A DNA stretch of 64,000 nucleotides, from NCBI GenBank assembly GCA_029747585.1, contig JAPEVF010000094.1:50481-114480 (forward strand). The letters are read 5' to 3'. The stretch is from Pleurotus djamor. Its lineage: Eukaryota > Basidiomycota > Agaricomycetes > Agaricales > Pleurotaceae. Within the stretch, counting starts at the first letter, position 1, and each line of letters begins with the position of its first letter. The position numbers and the translations under genes are program-made. Of this stretch, positions 54,480 through 64,000 are shown piece by piece. Below the pieces are notes generated by a model. That model had not been told where the DNA came from. It saw nothing but the letters and a program-made list of their open reading frames with translations, and did no database searches.

Positions 54480-56527
54480 ATGCATCCTAAATCCAAACAA
54501 CTCCTCGAAACTTCGCTCTTTCAACTTGACTCAACCTGTCTACCCCCGTCAGAACAAGTTCGCCTGTCATACAAACGAGCGCAAAAAATCGCCCAGCTTT
54601 ATGGTCAGTCGTCTATTACACACCTTCTTGGCTTTCATCCTAACTTACCCCACCTTCACCACGGCGCTGTCCCCTTCATAGACCTCTCGTCCGATGATGT
54701 TCTTTTGCCGTCGCAAAAATACTGGGATCTCTTCTCCGATCCTATAACAACTGTAGACGGCGCAACGACAACGCTACTATCAATCCATTATAACCTTTGC
54801 TGCGGGACTTTGGCGAAACATACTACTCGTCACAAAGAAATTTCAAGAACCCTTGAACGCCTGCTTTCTTTCGAAATCACGTAAGAACATGGTCACTTTA
54901 TCCTTCATCTCGCACTCTGATTGTTATCCTCCCAGCGGCCAGTTCTGTCTGACAGAAATTGGACATGGACTCGATGCCATGAACATTGAGACGGAAGCCA
55001 CGTTGCAGGATGATGGTTGTTTCGTCTTACACACACCCTGTGCTCGAGCAGCCAAGTATGTTGACCATCCTTCCCCATCCCATCCATCCTTATCACAGTG
55101 CCTCATAGGTTCATGCCGCCTACTTCTCCTTCGGGCTTTCCCTGTGTCGCTGTGGTCATGGCTCGTCTCATTGTCGGCGGAGAGGACTATGGTGTCCAAC
55201 CATTCTTAGTATCATTGAATAATGGTCAGAGAATGTCGCCTGGGATCGCCTCCAAGTAAGTTTGACCTACTCTTGGCCTTTTCCCTCCGTCGGGTGCTCA
55301 ACCTGAACTCGTTCCTCAGGGTTTTGCCGCCGAGGGGTGGAGGTCATTACGTTGAACACTGTATCACATCATTTTCCAATGTCCGGCTGCCCCATTACGC
55401 TCTCCTCGGCACGTTGGACAAGCCAAAGGACCTTCGATCAACTTTCTTCGCTTCAATCGACCGTGTCATAGTCGGAACCCTTTCTATGGCCGCCATATGT
55501 GTCCCTGGTCTCAAAGTCTCAGCTGGAATCGTCGCCCAATACAGCAAACGAAGACGCGTCACAGATGCCCTCACCCGCCTCCCTCGGTCGATTATATCAT
55601 TCTCAACGCAGCAAATCCCGATCATCACAGCCATATCTCAGGCACTCGTTTTTGAGTCGTTCCTAAGGTCTTGTATCGCCACCTTTTCAAGCCCTGACAG
55701 CACACCAGCACTGCGTCACTGTATTGCTGCCATAGCCAAGGCTACGATCTTGCCCCGAGCTCAGGATACCGTGATTGCCTTGAGCGAACGGTGTGGTGCC
55801 CAAGGTCTTTTTGATTTCAATAGAATCACTTCCATGCTCGTAAGCTTACGCGTTCCGTTGCAAGTGGACACTAATTTATTTCTTCGCTCAGAACAATGGT
55901 CGGGGTTTATCAATTGCCGAAGGTGATATGTTGGTTGTGTCAATCCGTGCGTTCATCCATACCTATACCATTGTTTCAACCCCGCCCTTAACAAGTTCCA
56001 TAGGCTTCGCCGTTGAGATTCTACTGGGGCGGATTGAACTGCCGCCCGCAGATCAGCCTGACTCCATTCTTGCTCGCCACGAAGATGCTTTGATACAAGA
56101 TCTTCGAGGCGTCCTATTTAACGCCTCTCACCATCGAGCCGAAGAATCCGAGAGGTTGATCTTACCCAGGTGTCAACCGCTGCTCGAAGCCATCGGATAT
56201 CGCATCGCATATGAGGCTGCTTGCAAGGACCAGCTAAACAGCGACATCCTCAACACATTCTTATCAAATTGCTTCCAACAAGATGCTGCTTGGTATGCTG
56301 AAAGCGGTGGAATCTCGCTTGCGTTACAAAGAAGGCTGGAGAATGAGTCGGTCGGTCGGCTCATTCCTCAACTTGAAGACCTATTGAAGCTACTGGACGT
56401 CGAGGAAGCCGTCATGGCCCCAATAACTTCTGATGAACGATGGAATAGGTTTGTGGACGGATTGGTCATTCACGATTGGGCACAAGCAGAGAGTATGGCG
56501 GGCTCACACGCCGTGTCTCACCTGTAA
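54480..56527 (+). CDS. Acyl-CoA oxidase/dehydrogenase-like protein, PTS1-like end
   Basis: Start MHPKSKQLLETSLFQLDSTC (ATG 54480). After the helical N-terminal domain comes the flavin-binding strand region GQFCLTEIGHGLDAMNIETE, ATLQDDGCFVLHTPCARAAK, FMPPTSPSGFPCVAVVMARL and VLPPRGGGHYVEHCITSFSN, then VRLPHYALLG and a C-terminal helical domain (RVIVGTLSMAAICVPGLKVS, RGLSIAEGDMLVVSIRFAVE). The TExGHG element and HTP are typical of acyl-CoA oxidases, which start peroxisomal beta-oxidation and pass electrons to oxygen. The usual GHGSN is changed to GHGLD. The last three residues are SHL, fitting the PTS1 consensus. Six or so introns of 50-60 bases. Substrate and activity are uncertain because the family has divergent members. 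Confidence 0.82.
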
Positions 56528-56699
56528 ACTGAACGATATTCGTGGTCCTTCTTGATCGTAAAGAAAGCATCTGGTTGGTATATTTCTCATGAATGCATCT
56601 AGATCCACGTATCCCGATCATGATCGAGATCAATACTTATAGATGACGTCACACGATCACTTTCGAAAACAAACTACTGAAATCTGTCTCCAAACAGCT

Positions 56700-57577
56700 C
56701 TACGCCTGAGTTCCCCATGCCGTGATGATCTCCACCATTTGGACTGCCTGCTCGCTGGATGTTCCAACATGAACGTCTATAAACATCAAAGGCTCGGACG
56801 CTGCTTTTTCTATGAACCCTTGGCAATCCCTAACATTGAGTGTCTTCGCGATTCCGCATCCACGATTGATTCTACCGTGACACAGAGTTTGGCAAGCGTG
56901 ATACTGCTGCGAGTGAATTCCATTACTCACCGGACATACTCGGGCGCGGTTCTGCTGTGAGAGATGGCCTGTCTGGTCAAACCCTGATTGAAGGTGGGCG
57001 AGTTTCTTTGGAAGGAGAAGAAAGTTCCGCGAGACCAGCGTGTGATGATAATGAAGCCATCGGAGGTCCTCCTGTTTTGGGTGACAGTGCATCGATACCA
57101 ACGGGGAGAGCCCATTGGGAGTCCTTGTGCACCTGCTCTCGTGTAGGCATTGTTGATATCGTCGTATTGGTTCGTGGTCGCGTAAACTTTCCACGAATAC
57201 TCTCCAATATTCCACACTCCCAGACCTTCTCGGCTGTCGATACGCTGGGCCCATGCAAGGGCTTGTACTTGACCACCGTTATACGTGACGGTTACGTCTC
57301 CCATGTCGCAATCAATTCCTAAAATGTAGGGGCTTGAAATTGTTGAATGACACTCGAAAAATGTGAGGCCACTTACAGTTTTAATGAGTGGTAACTTGAG
57401 GGTGCTGAGGTATAGAAATGGTGGTCTGTATATATACGCTATCTGACCACGATGCTCAGGGACCACAAAGAATCTATCCGCCATTGAAATGGGAATGGAA
57501 CCCGGTAGCTGATACTTTGCGATTGATGCGGAGCACTTTTCTATGAGGACTTCACGGGGAGTAACCGTATGCGACAT
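56700..57577 (-). CDS. Orphan protein of unknown function
   Basis: ATG 57577 opens MSHTVTPREVLIEKCSASIA, MADRFFVVPEHRGQIAYIYR, PPFLYLSTLKLPLIKT. The frame continues openly through a GT...AG-like 57-base stretch to GIDCDMGDVTVTYNGGQVQA, LAWAQRIDSREGLGVWNIGE, YSWKVYATTNQYDDINNAYT and QGLTRQAISHSRTAPEYVR. A good intron (gtgagt ... tgttag) then joins DCQGFIEKAASEPLMFIDVH and VGTSSEQAVQMVEIITAWGT to the stop at 56700. About 260 residues, no signal peptide, beta-strand-like centre. I do not recognise a family. Its 3' end faces the oxidase-like gene with 170 bases between. Confidence 0.55.
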
Positions 57578-58867
57578 TCACTCCGAAGACGCTCATCCAG
57601 GTGACGAAGCTACTACTTGCTCGTGCCTTGGTGCCTACATATTCTGATGCAGGTGGGTGGAGCGTTTCTTGGAGAACCCATTCAAGCTTCACAGCGAAGG
57701 TAGTCGAAGAGTAATCTAGTGCATGCTTGGGCTGAGTGAAATGCCTATCAGCACCACGCACCCCGGCAATGCGATGAGCGAAATGGACATGGGAGAAGTT
57801 TCATTGAGGATACTCGGTCTACGCATCATTCAATTAGGTCAAAGTGAGGTCTGTTCTCGCGATAGAGCGACAGATATGGGGCTCCTTGTGACTTCATTAT
57901 AGTTGTGAGACTGGGGAAGCGGGGCACAATACAGTGGCCAAGTGACCCAGGTTCTATTTGTGCCCGCCTTCCCGCCTTCCTTCCATGCTAGAAGCACAGG
58001 AAGAGCCTCAGCAGCCACAGGAGTCATTAATATGAGCCTCACTCTGTCTTATCGAGAAGTTGAGCGGCGACGTAACAGCTTTGTAGCAAGATTGACACAG
58101 GTTCTAGAGTACGTGAACGCTACTGGTGCTACTGTGACTTCTTCCTATTACGGGAAGCTACGCGAGGGAGGCAATTCCAGTGGAGTCGTAGAACTGAGTG
58201 GGCACGGCCATAAGCACCCAGCGCTTCCCAGCGTAGTCGTACATGGGATGGATGGATCCTTGGCATCCCTCCTTCATCACCATCTTTTGAAGGGCTAGTC
58301 TATCAATCATTGAGTTGTCAGTTTAACATTGTTGGGGCCAAGCTTGAAAAGAGCGTACAGATCAGTGATATCTTTCTCCCGGCCGGGCATGACTGATTTA
58401 CGGAAAAAGTGGAAGCGCTGCAAGATCGAGGTAGTCGTTTAACGTCCAATGACAAATCTGAAGCAAGGTGATGATACAGACCGTGGCGCTACTGCTATCC
58501 TTGGGGATTACTTTGTCAAAGCCTCCGAAGGCGTCAAGCCTTTTGGATACGGTGAAATCTTCGTGGTTGTAGTTGTCGAACATGAGTGCTACTGAGTGGC
58601 CGTCTTGCAGCAATGCACCCCTTTATATAGGGAATCCCTGCTTCGCTTCCCAGGCCCCTGTCCGATTGGACAGGGTCCAGGGACGAGTTTGGCCTTCTCC
58701 TTAGACTATCCCGATCGTGCTCCATTTTGCACAACCTGGGATGACCAGTATTATTGCATATTCTGGGCTACCGAGAGGGTGATTAGTAAGAAACCCCTAC
58801 GACGAGCTTATGTCTCGTATCTATCGCTACATCATTGATGTGTATCCAACTCACTACTATAGTCCCA
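57578..58867. other. 1.3 kb interval with one weak small frame
   Basis: A 62-codon minus-strand frame at 58398-58586 (MFDNYNHEDFTVSKRLDAFG) is preceded by CCCTATATAAAGGGG about 40 bases upstream of its ATG, so a small expressed gene is possible. A plus-strand frame at 57942-58298 has no features. Nothing else is recognised. Confidence 0.35.
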
Positions 58868-61198
58868 CTAATCTTCGAGGAAGAAGTAGTTTCCACCCGC
58901 CTTCTGCTCTCTGTCCTTGACACTATTGAGTTTGTTCACGCGCGGTCTGAAGTTTGTGGGATCGCGTCTGAACGTGATCTCTAAGGAGGCAAGGAAGCGG
59001 TTCATTCCTGACAATAGGGTTTGCGGTCTAGATGGAGTATCATTCAGTGATAATCGGGAGCAGGCTCAGGAAAGATACTGACGGGGTAGCCGTCGCAGCG
59101 ATGGCTGGTTGTCCTTCGAAGACAATGACACGGTCGGCAAGGTAGGTGGCCATGATGAAATCGTGCTCGATTACGAAGGCGGTCTTCTTGGCGTGAAGGA
59201 TAAACCTAACAAGGAGATGAGACCTTCGTTCCAAGCAGTAAGCTGATCCGCATGTCGAGTCCTTACCGCTTGATGACCTTGCTTGCAATGATACGTTGCT
59301 CTGAATCCAAGAAACTGTAATAACTATGAGTTTCTAGGGGTTTGAACTATGGTGGAACGGACTTACGAACTAGGTTCATCGAGCAAGTAAACCGAGACAT
59401 TCGGCTTGCCTAAGTAGCTTCGAGTCAGCAAAGGGAAACGAAGACAAGCACGGGCAGCGTACCTAACGCAAGCACAATGGCAACTCTTTGCAATTCTCCA
59501 CCAGACAACGTCTTCACCTCTTGATCCATAATATTCTCGAGGTTCATCGGCTTGAGTACGTCCGTTTGGAATTGGGCATGCATGAAGGCCTGCTTTATCT
59601 GCTTCAAGAGCAGCATCCGCACAGTACCAGGAAATTTGGGTGATATAGTCTGAGGTTTCAATGAGACGGCCATGGACAACGTGTCCGCTTCCACATCGGG
59701 CTTGTCACCAGCGAGAAGGCGAACGAACGTTGTCTTCCCAGTACCGTTCTCGCCCAACATAACGATGATTTCGGAGTCGGTGAAGCTACCAGGTTCAACC
59801 GTGAGCTTGAAGTTCCCCAGTGTCTTGGTCATGGCTGGGTAGGAATAATGGCGCGTCTTGTCTACAATGACTTCTTCGGCGGTTTCAACCATCTTGAAGG
59901 ACAGGGATTCCTCGCGGAACCGCAAGTTTTCAGTGGGTATAAATCCGTCCAAGAAGATGTTAATACCTGGCGGGGGTCATTATTCAGTGAAATTAGAGGC
60001 AGAAAATTTACATACCTTCGCGCACCGACGAAGGCATAGTCACTACGCCATACATGGAAGGTTTTCCGTATAGACAACAGATGAAGTCTGACAAGTAGTC
60101 CAAAACTGAAAGATCGTGCTCCACTGCGACGACGTAGCAATCAGGATTAAGTAGACTTCGAATAACCTCGGCAGCTTTCAGACGCTGCCTGATATCGAGG
60201 TAACTGGAAGGCTCGTCGAACATATACCTATGATGAGTGAGATTGTCATGTTCCGGGAAGGAAAATTCGAGAGAACATACACATCAGCCCTCTGTATACA
60301 GGACATGGCGATAGCAAACCGCTGCAACTCTCCACCAGACAATTGGCCGACTTCTCTATCGAGGACCTTGTTCAGCTCCAGTTCGTCGCACATTAGTTGC
60401 TTGTTATCAAGTTCCAGTTTCGAATCGAGCATTTGTGAGACGGTGAGGGACCCTTTGATGGCTTTGGGTATATGATCGACGTATTGGGGCTTGATCAGAG
60501 CTTTCAGGTTGTCTTCAAGAACTTTGGTAAAGTAATTTTGGAGTTCAGAGCCACGGAAATATTTGAGAATTTCTTGCCAATCTGGAGGATCCTGTAATCA
60601 TATCAAACCATGTCCGTGGAGTAGGCACTGAAGAGACGAACGTCATAACGACCAAGATTTGGTTTAACCTTTCCTGCGAGGATCTTCAGTGCTGTACTCT
60701 TTCCGATACCGTTGGTGCCCACAAGACCGAGGACTTGCCCCGGCCTCGGTGTTGGCAGTCGATGAAGTTTGAAGGCATTTGCGGTGTAGCGATGTGTTAC
60801 TTCTGATTCGAGATTGGTTGGTAGGTTGATAATGGCAATGGCTTCGAAAGGGCACCTAACGGCTGCGTCAGAACGAACCCGTTAATGGATCTTGTGGACT
60901 CACTTCTTTACACATATACCACAACCGATGCAAAGGAACTCGGATATGAACGCAATCTTATCCGATGATTTGACCTCTATACAGAGTTTCCCTGTACACA
61001 TCAAAGTCAGTCTTACTTCATGAAATCGGTACGATGGGGACGAACCCATCTTCACCACTGGACACGACTGGGATACACAATCACCAAGATATCCTACTGC
61101 ACCGCGTTCAAACGCACCTTTTTGCATTCTTGGGCGCATCGTTTTGGTTTACAGCGATTAGAGTCGACGATGGCGATACGGGTAATTTTGTCGGCCAT
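58868..61198 (-). CDS. RLI1: ABCE1-type ribosome recycling ATPase Rli1
   Basis: Start [20 protein letters not shown] (ATG 61198). Two Fe-S cluster sites: [19 protein letters not shown] and [15 protein letters not shown], with all eight cysteines present after removing two introns. First ATPase: Walker [13 protein letters not shown], signature [13 protein letters not shown], then [20 protein letters not shown] and the [15 protein letters not shown] switch. Second ATPase: [20 protein letters not shown], signature [36 protein letters not shown]. The end is [20 protein letters not shown] and GGNYFFLED at 58868-58870. Length and domain order match yeast Rli1 and human ABCE1, an essential cytosolic factor that splits ribosomes after termination and acts in initiation. 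About a dozen introns. It diverges from PIN4 across 320 bases. Confidence 0.97.
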
Positions 61199-61518
61199 GA
61201 TGGTAGGGAGGAAATGATGACGGACGACTTGCTCGAACTTGCTCAAAATTTGGTCACAGATTATCTAATCGCAGGAAATCCGGCGCCTCTGATTGGTTGG
61301 CGCGACCTTTTAGTCCATCACCACTAAAAAATAATGAAGGAGACCTATATCCACCCAAACTGTCCCAAGGCAGATAACTTGAGGTTGACCAGTGTACTTT
61401 TGCCTCTAATCCAACTCGGCTATGTCGACGACAATGTATACCGTAACTCGGTTATTGATGGGGAAGGACTTCGTCCAAGTTTGGCGCCGAACTCGTGCAA
61501 CTTCAACCAACAACGATC
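61199..61518. promoter_or_regulatory. Shared divergent promoter region of RLI1 and PIN4
   Basis: 320 bases separate the two start codons, so both housekeeping genes probably share regulatory DNA. No specific element could be assigned by eye. Confidence 0.5.
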
Positions 61519-62099
61519 ATGGCCAAGAAGGGCGCAGCTGAGAAAGGAGACAAGAAAGCTTCGGACAAGAAAGCAAAGGGAACGGGTGATTCCGAAGAGA
61601 AGTCAAAGGTCGGCTTGAGTATATCTGCGCTTCGTCTCATCACCGATTCGGGATTGGCTTGCGCCAGGGCAAAGGAGGGTTGAAAGCCGCGACTGCTGTC
61701 AACGTTCGCCATATTCTCTGCGAGAAGCATTCGAAGGCTACTGAAGCCCTACAAAAGATCCAGGTCTCTCTTCCAACCACTTTTGAAACCGACGATCGTC
61801 TTCTGATCCCAAATCTACATCCAGGAAGGACAATCGTTCAATAAGGTCGCCCAAGAGTACTCCGAGGATAAAGCCAAGGGTACGTACCCATGATACGATA
61901 TAATAATGGAATACATCTTACAGATCACTGTTTTCAAGCTGGAGGAAGTCTTGGTTGGATGGTTCGAGGGAGCATGGTTGGGGCGTTCCAGGATGCGGCA
62001 TTCGCCCTCACACCTTCAACTGTCGACAAACCTATCACCTCTCAACTTGTCAAAACAAATTTCGGTTACCATATCATCATGGTAGAAGGGCGTCGTTAG
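61519..62099 (+). CDS. Parvulin peptidyl-prolyl isomerase, PIN4/Par14 type
   Basis: Start [20 protein letters not shown] (ATG 61519), the basic flexible lead of Par14. After an intron the isomerase domain begins: [32 protein letters not shown], then [58 protein letters not shown] and [13 protein letters not shown] with stop 62097-62099. It aligns block by block with human PIN4 ([41 protein letters not shown]). It catalyses cis-trans isomerisation of X-Pro bonds; PIN4 associates with pre-ribosomes and chromatin. Four exons; the last junction is KAK-AGG. About 130 residues, as expected. It lacks a WW domain, so it is not Pin1/Ess1. Confidence 0.94.
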
Positions 62100-62283
62100 C
62101 TTTCACTCACATTTTTCCTGTCATCTTCAACATGTGTACATACTATAATTCCATTCAATTATCATGAAAATATACAACTAACGCCGCAGTGCTATCCGAC
62201 CATGCGTACGAAATAAGTAGGTGTGATTACCAGGAGGATGGACGACATCGCTCCCTGCGCGAGTTCGCCGTGCTGTGAACAGC

Positions 62284-63835
62284 TCACCGGGGGACATTGT
62301 ATGAGGTATTGTAGGGGGGCGGGACGATCGGGTAAGGGTTTCGACCCCGAGGTAGAGGTGTGTTCTGAGGAGGGAGGGGAGGGGTGGCCATATTTACAGG
62401 CACAAATTGGCCAGAGGCACGATAAATCCGACTCTCGGTTCTCTCAAGCGATGTCGACGGACCAGGGGTGGTAATCGGCAACGTTGGAGTAAATGGTGGC
62501 ATAGACGGTGGCGGCTCATGCCGTAGATGGGGAAGAGGTGACCCCATGTTCGGTCCTCTTGGATCAACAAGTGGTGGACCTGGGGCACCGTGTACAGGCA
62601 TCATACCACGGCTTCCAGGTGGCATAATTGGCGTAAAAGGGATAGGTGGATAGTGTGCACCCAGCGACGGCGGAGGTGTAGGGAGCGGCGGGGTCATACC
62701 AGGAGGAGCCGATCCAGATTGGAAGGGCACCCAAGGATTCGCATGAAAACTGGTTCTGCTCGACGGCGTGGAGTACGGCTCGTTGACATTGACGAAGTGC
62801 ATCGGCGGGGCGCCTGGTGCAGGGGACATTACAGGAGACATGACACCGGCACCAGGCCACACAGGTTCTGAGGGACGATTTGAGCGAGGCATCGGCATCT
62901 CAGCGTAGCGCACGGAGCCAGGAGGAACAGGATGCCCGGGGTAAGGTGGTCTCCCATACATATCGGGGGTGAAAGATTGTGGAGGATGCATCATCGTCTA
63001 CAAAGCAATAGTTAATTTCTATCAGATTTCCGAAAACCCGAACACGAACATGGAAATTCTAATGAGAGAGGAGACATTGAGTTAACATGCAACTCAACAA
63101 GGAAGAAACAAAGTCCATACCTTAGCCGGGTTCATGTAATCAGCGAGAAGGCCCAGTACCACCTCTGCAAAGTAAAAACAAATCAGCGAGCTGTAACCTG
63201 ATGAAGGAGGGGTTAATTGTTACTTTGTTGCTCCTCGGACAGGGTTGGCAATTGAACATAAGGGGTCGCACTTTGGGATCGAGCAACGGGCGTCCCCGTA
63301 GAGGCGTGAGCATCATCCATAATTACATCGTCTGACACAATGGCTGCCGACTTGACAACCTTGCGGCTCCGCTTAGCTTTCTTTGCCGGCCGTTGCAAGT
63401 CAAGATCCTATGTCGGTGTTTCAGTATAAAGCAGATATAGGTTGAGATCGATGACGCCGCGACTTACCGTAACCTCATCCTCGAGAGCGGTACTCGGAGT
63501 TGGGCCGGGTGATTGAGTAGGTGATGGGACGGGGGATGGCGCTGGGCTTGGTATGGGGGTAGGAGTTGCGGTAACAGGAACGGACGGCGCGGGCGCAAGA
63601 TCATCTACGGACGAAGACGTTGCTAATGGGTTATTATTAGCTCGTCGTCGTCGCGTTCGAGTCTCTGGCTCAGGAGTAGGTGTGGATACAGGCGTGGCCT
63701 CCAGCTGCTGAACAGCTGATCTCCGCGGCTGCCTCCGAGCACCAATTGAAGAGGGCTCCGAAGGCTGAGGCGTTCCAGCGGCTGGNTTTGCGTCGATGTC
63801 CTCGTCGTCAGNTGGGTTGCAAGAACNCTGGAATG
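62284..63835 (-). CDS. Proline-rich protein of unknown function, 5' end unresolved
   Basis: Four exons are readable on the minus strand. The first visible one (63835 down to about 63469) gives DDEDIDA, QPSEPSSIGARRQPRRSAVQ, TRTRRRRANNNPLATSSSVD and a PSPAPSPVPSPTQSPGP run. Then DLQRPAKKAKRSRKVVKSAA, a nuclear-localisation-like basic cluster, PTLSEEQQK, VVLGLLADYMNPAK, and a long proline/glycine/methionine-rich C-terminus (HPPQSFTPDMYGRPPYPGHP) ending YNTSYNVPR at 62284. The order (acidic start, basic NLS-like patch, short hydrophobic helix, proline-rich tail) suggests a nuclear regulatory protein, which is inference. The 5' exon is not seen: an acceptor TTCCAG at about 63829-63834 implies more exons beyond the transposase relic. 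Ns at 63786, 63812 and 63827 blur the frame. Confidence 0.6.
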
Positions 63836-63847
63836 ATTTTATCAATG

Positions 63848-64000
63848 ATGAAGGCGCGTAAAGACTTCAATATTCCCAAGTTTTCACTCAATGAAGCACT
63901 ATGTTTCGTCTATCCGTCATGTTTGGCTCCACTGACAATTATAACACAGAGATGTTTGAGCGGCTTCATATCGACTTCGCCAAGGATGCTTGGAGAGCCT
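63848..64000 (+). mobile_element. Plavaka-like transposase fragment, frame-broken, runs off window
   Basis: Plus strand reads RKDFNIPKF, then one base out of frame HSMKHYVSSIRH, then again one base out GSTDNYNTEMFERLHIDFAK and DAWRA. The NYNTEMFERLHIDFAK-type segment is a hallmark of Plavaka-type transposase proteins common in Agaricomycetes. The two shifts fall at T-runs (63881-63884 and 63922-63924), each explained by one extra T. It could be a decayed element or two homopolymer errors. It may continue past 64000. Confidence 0.7.

Noticed and set aside
56957..57322. Plus-strand 121-codon frame
   Set aside because: Opposite strand of the orphan gene; no independent features.
57345..57402. 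GT...AG stretch as an intron in the orphan gene
   Set aside because: Removing it breaks the downstream frame, while reading through keeps it open.
58398..58586. Small frame MFDNYNHEDF as a pheromone precursor
   Set aside because: TATA-like promoter is suggestive but the end lacks a CaaX box, and no homolog is recognised; kept only as a remark.

Overview
The window is nuclear DNA of a filamentous basidiomycete, most likely an Agaricomycete. Genes carry many short GT-AG introns of about 45-65 bases. They encode eukaryotic core proteins (Rpn3, ABCE1/Rli1, PIN4 parvulin, Cue3/ASCC2, Afi1, an SH3-PX-BAR sorting nexin) next to lineage-typical families: DUF6534 membrane proteins, WW-plus-transmembrane proteins, and an expanded family of F-box-like proteins of about 540 residues. 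A Plavaka-like transposase remnant and a tRNA-Leu(CAA) with an anticodon-loop intron fit the same origin. Species cannot be named from the sequence.

Layout. 1-977: truncated F-box-like gene (-). 1264-3821: sodium:solute symporter of the urea-transporter type (+). 4077-5813: RPN3 (+). 6404-7292: NDUFA12/NDUFAF2-type complex I protein (+). 7712-10507 and 17204-18992: two paralogous WW-domain membrane proteins (+). Between them (10669-15328) lie four small minus-strand paralogs A-D, each with an acidic middle, an FR-x-(R/K)-(A/G)-P core and a basic or RGG tail. 19280-22435: AFI1/mesA (-). 23033-24755: DUF6534 protein (+). 25345-27860: SH3-PX-BAR sorting nexin (-). 27969-31273: coiled-coil/proline-rich protein (+).

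31.9-53.6 kb is an accessory region dominated by F-box-like genes: 31869-33488, 33775-35385, 35896-38754 (split by a 1252-base inverted-repeat element), a relic at 38765-38897, 39329-40942, 47615-49228 and 52054-53637. Interspersed are a tRNA-Leu (41052-41162), a second DUF6534 gene (41590-43188), two candidate small secreted proteins (45280-45526 and 47170-47423) and the RQT-complex gene CUE3 (49349-51780).

54480-56527 is an acyl-CoA oxidase-like gene with a peroxisomal-type C-terminus. It faces an orphan gene (56700-57577, -). RLI1 (58868-61198, -) and PIN4 (61519-62099, +) diverge from a 320-base interval. The right edge holds a proline-rich gene of unknown role (-, 5' end unresolved) abutting the transposase relic.

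How they work together. There is no operon-like logic. Proteostasis and translation genes (RPN3, CUE3, RLI1, PIN4) are scattered housekeeping genes. The F-box-like cluster, the A-D array with its bracketing WW-membrane paralogs, and the secreted-protein candidates are the fast-evolving content. A cross-cutting quality issue is that the N characters, and some homopolymers, act as spurious inserted bases: removing them restores reading frames in several genes.
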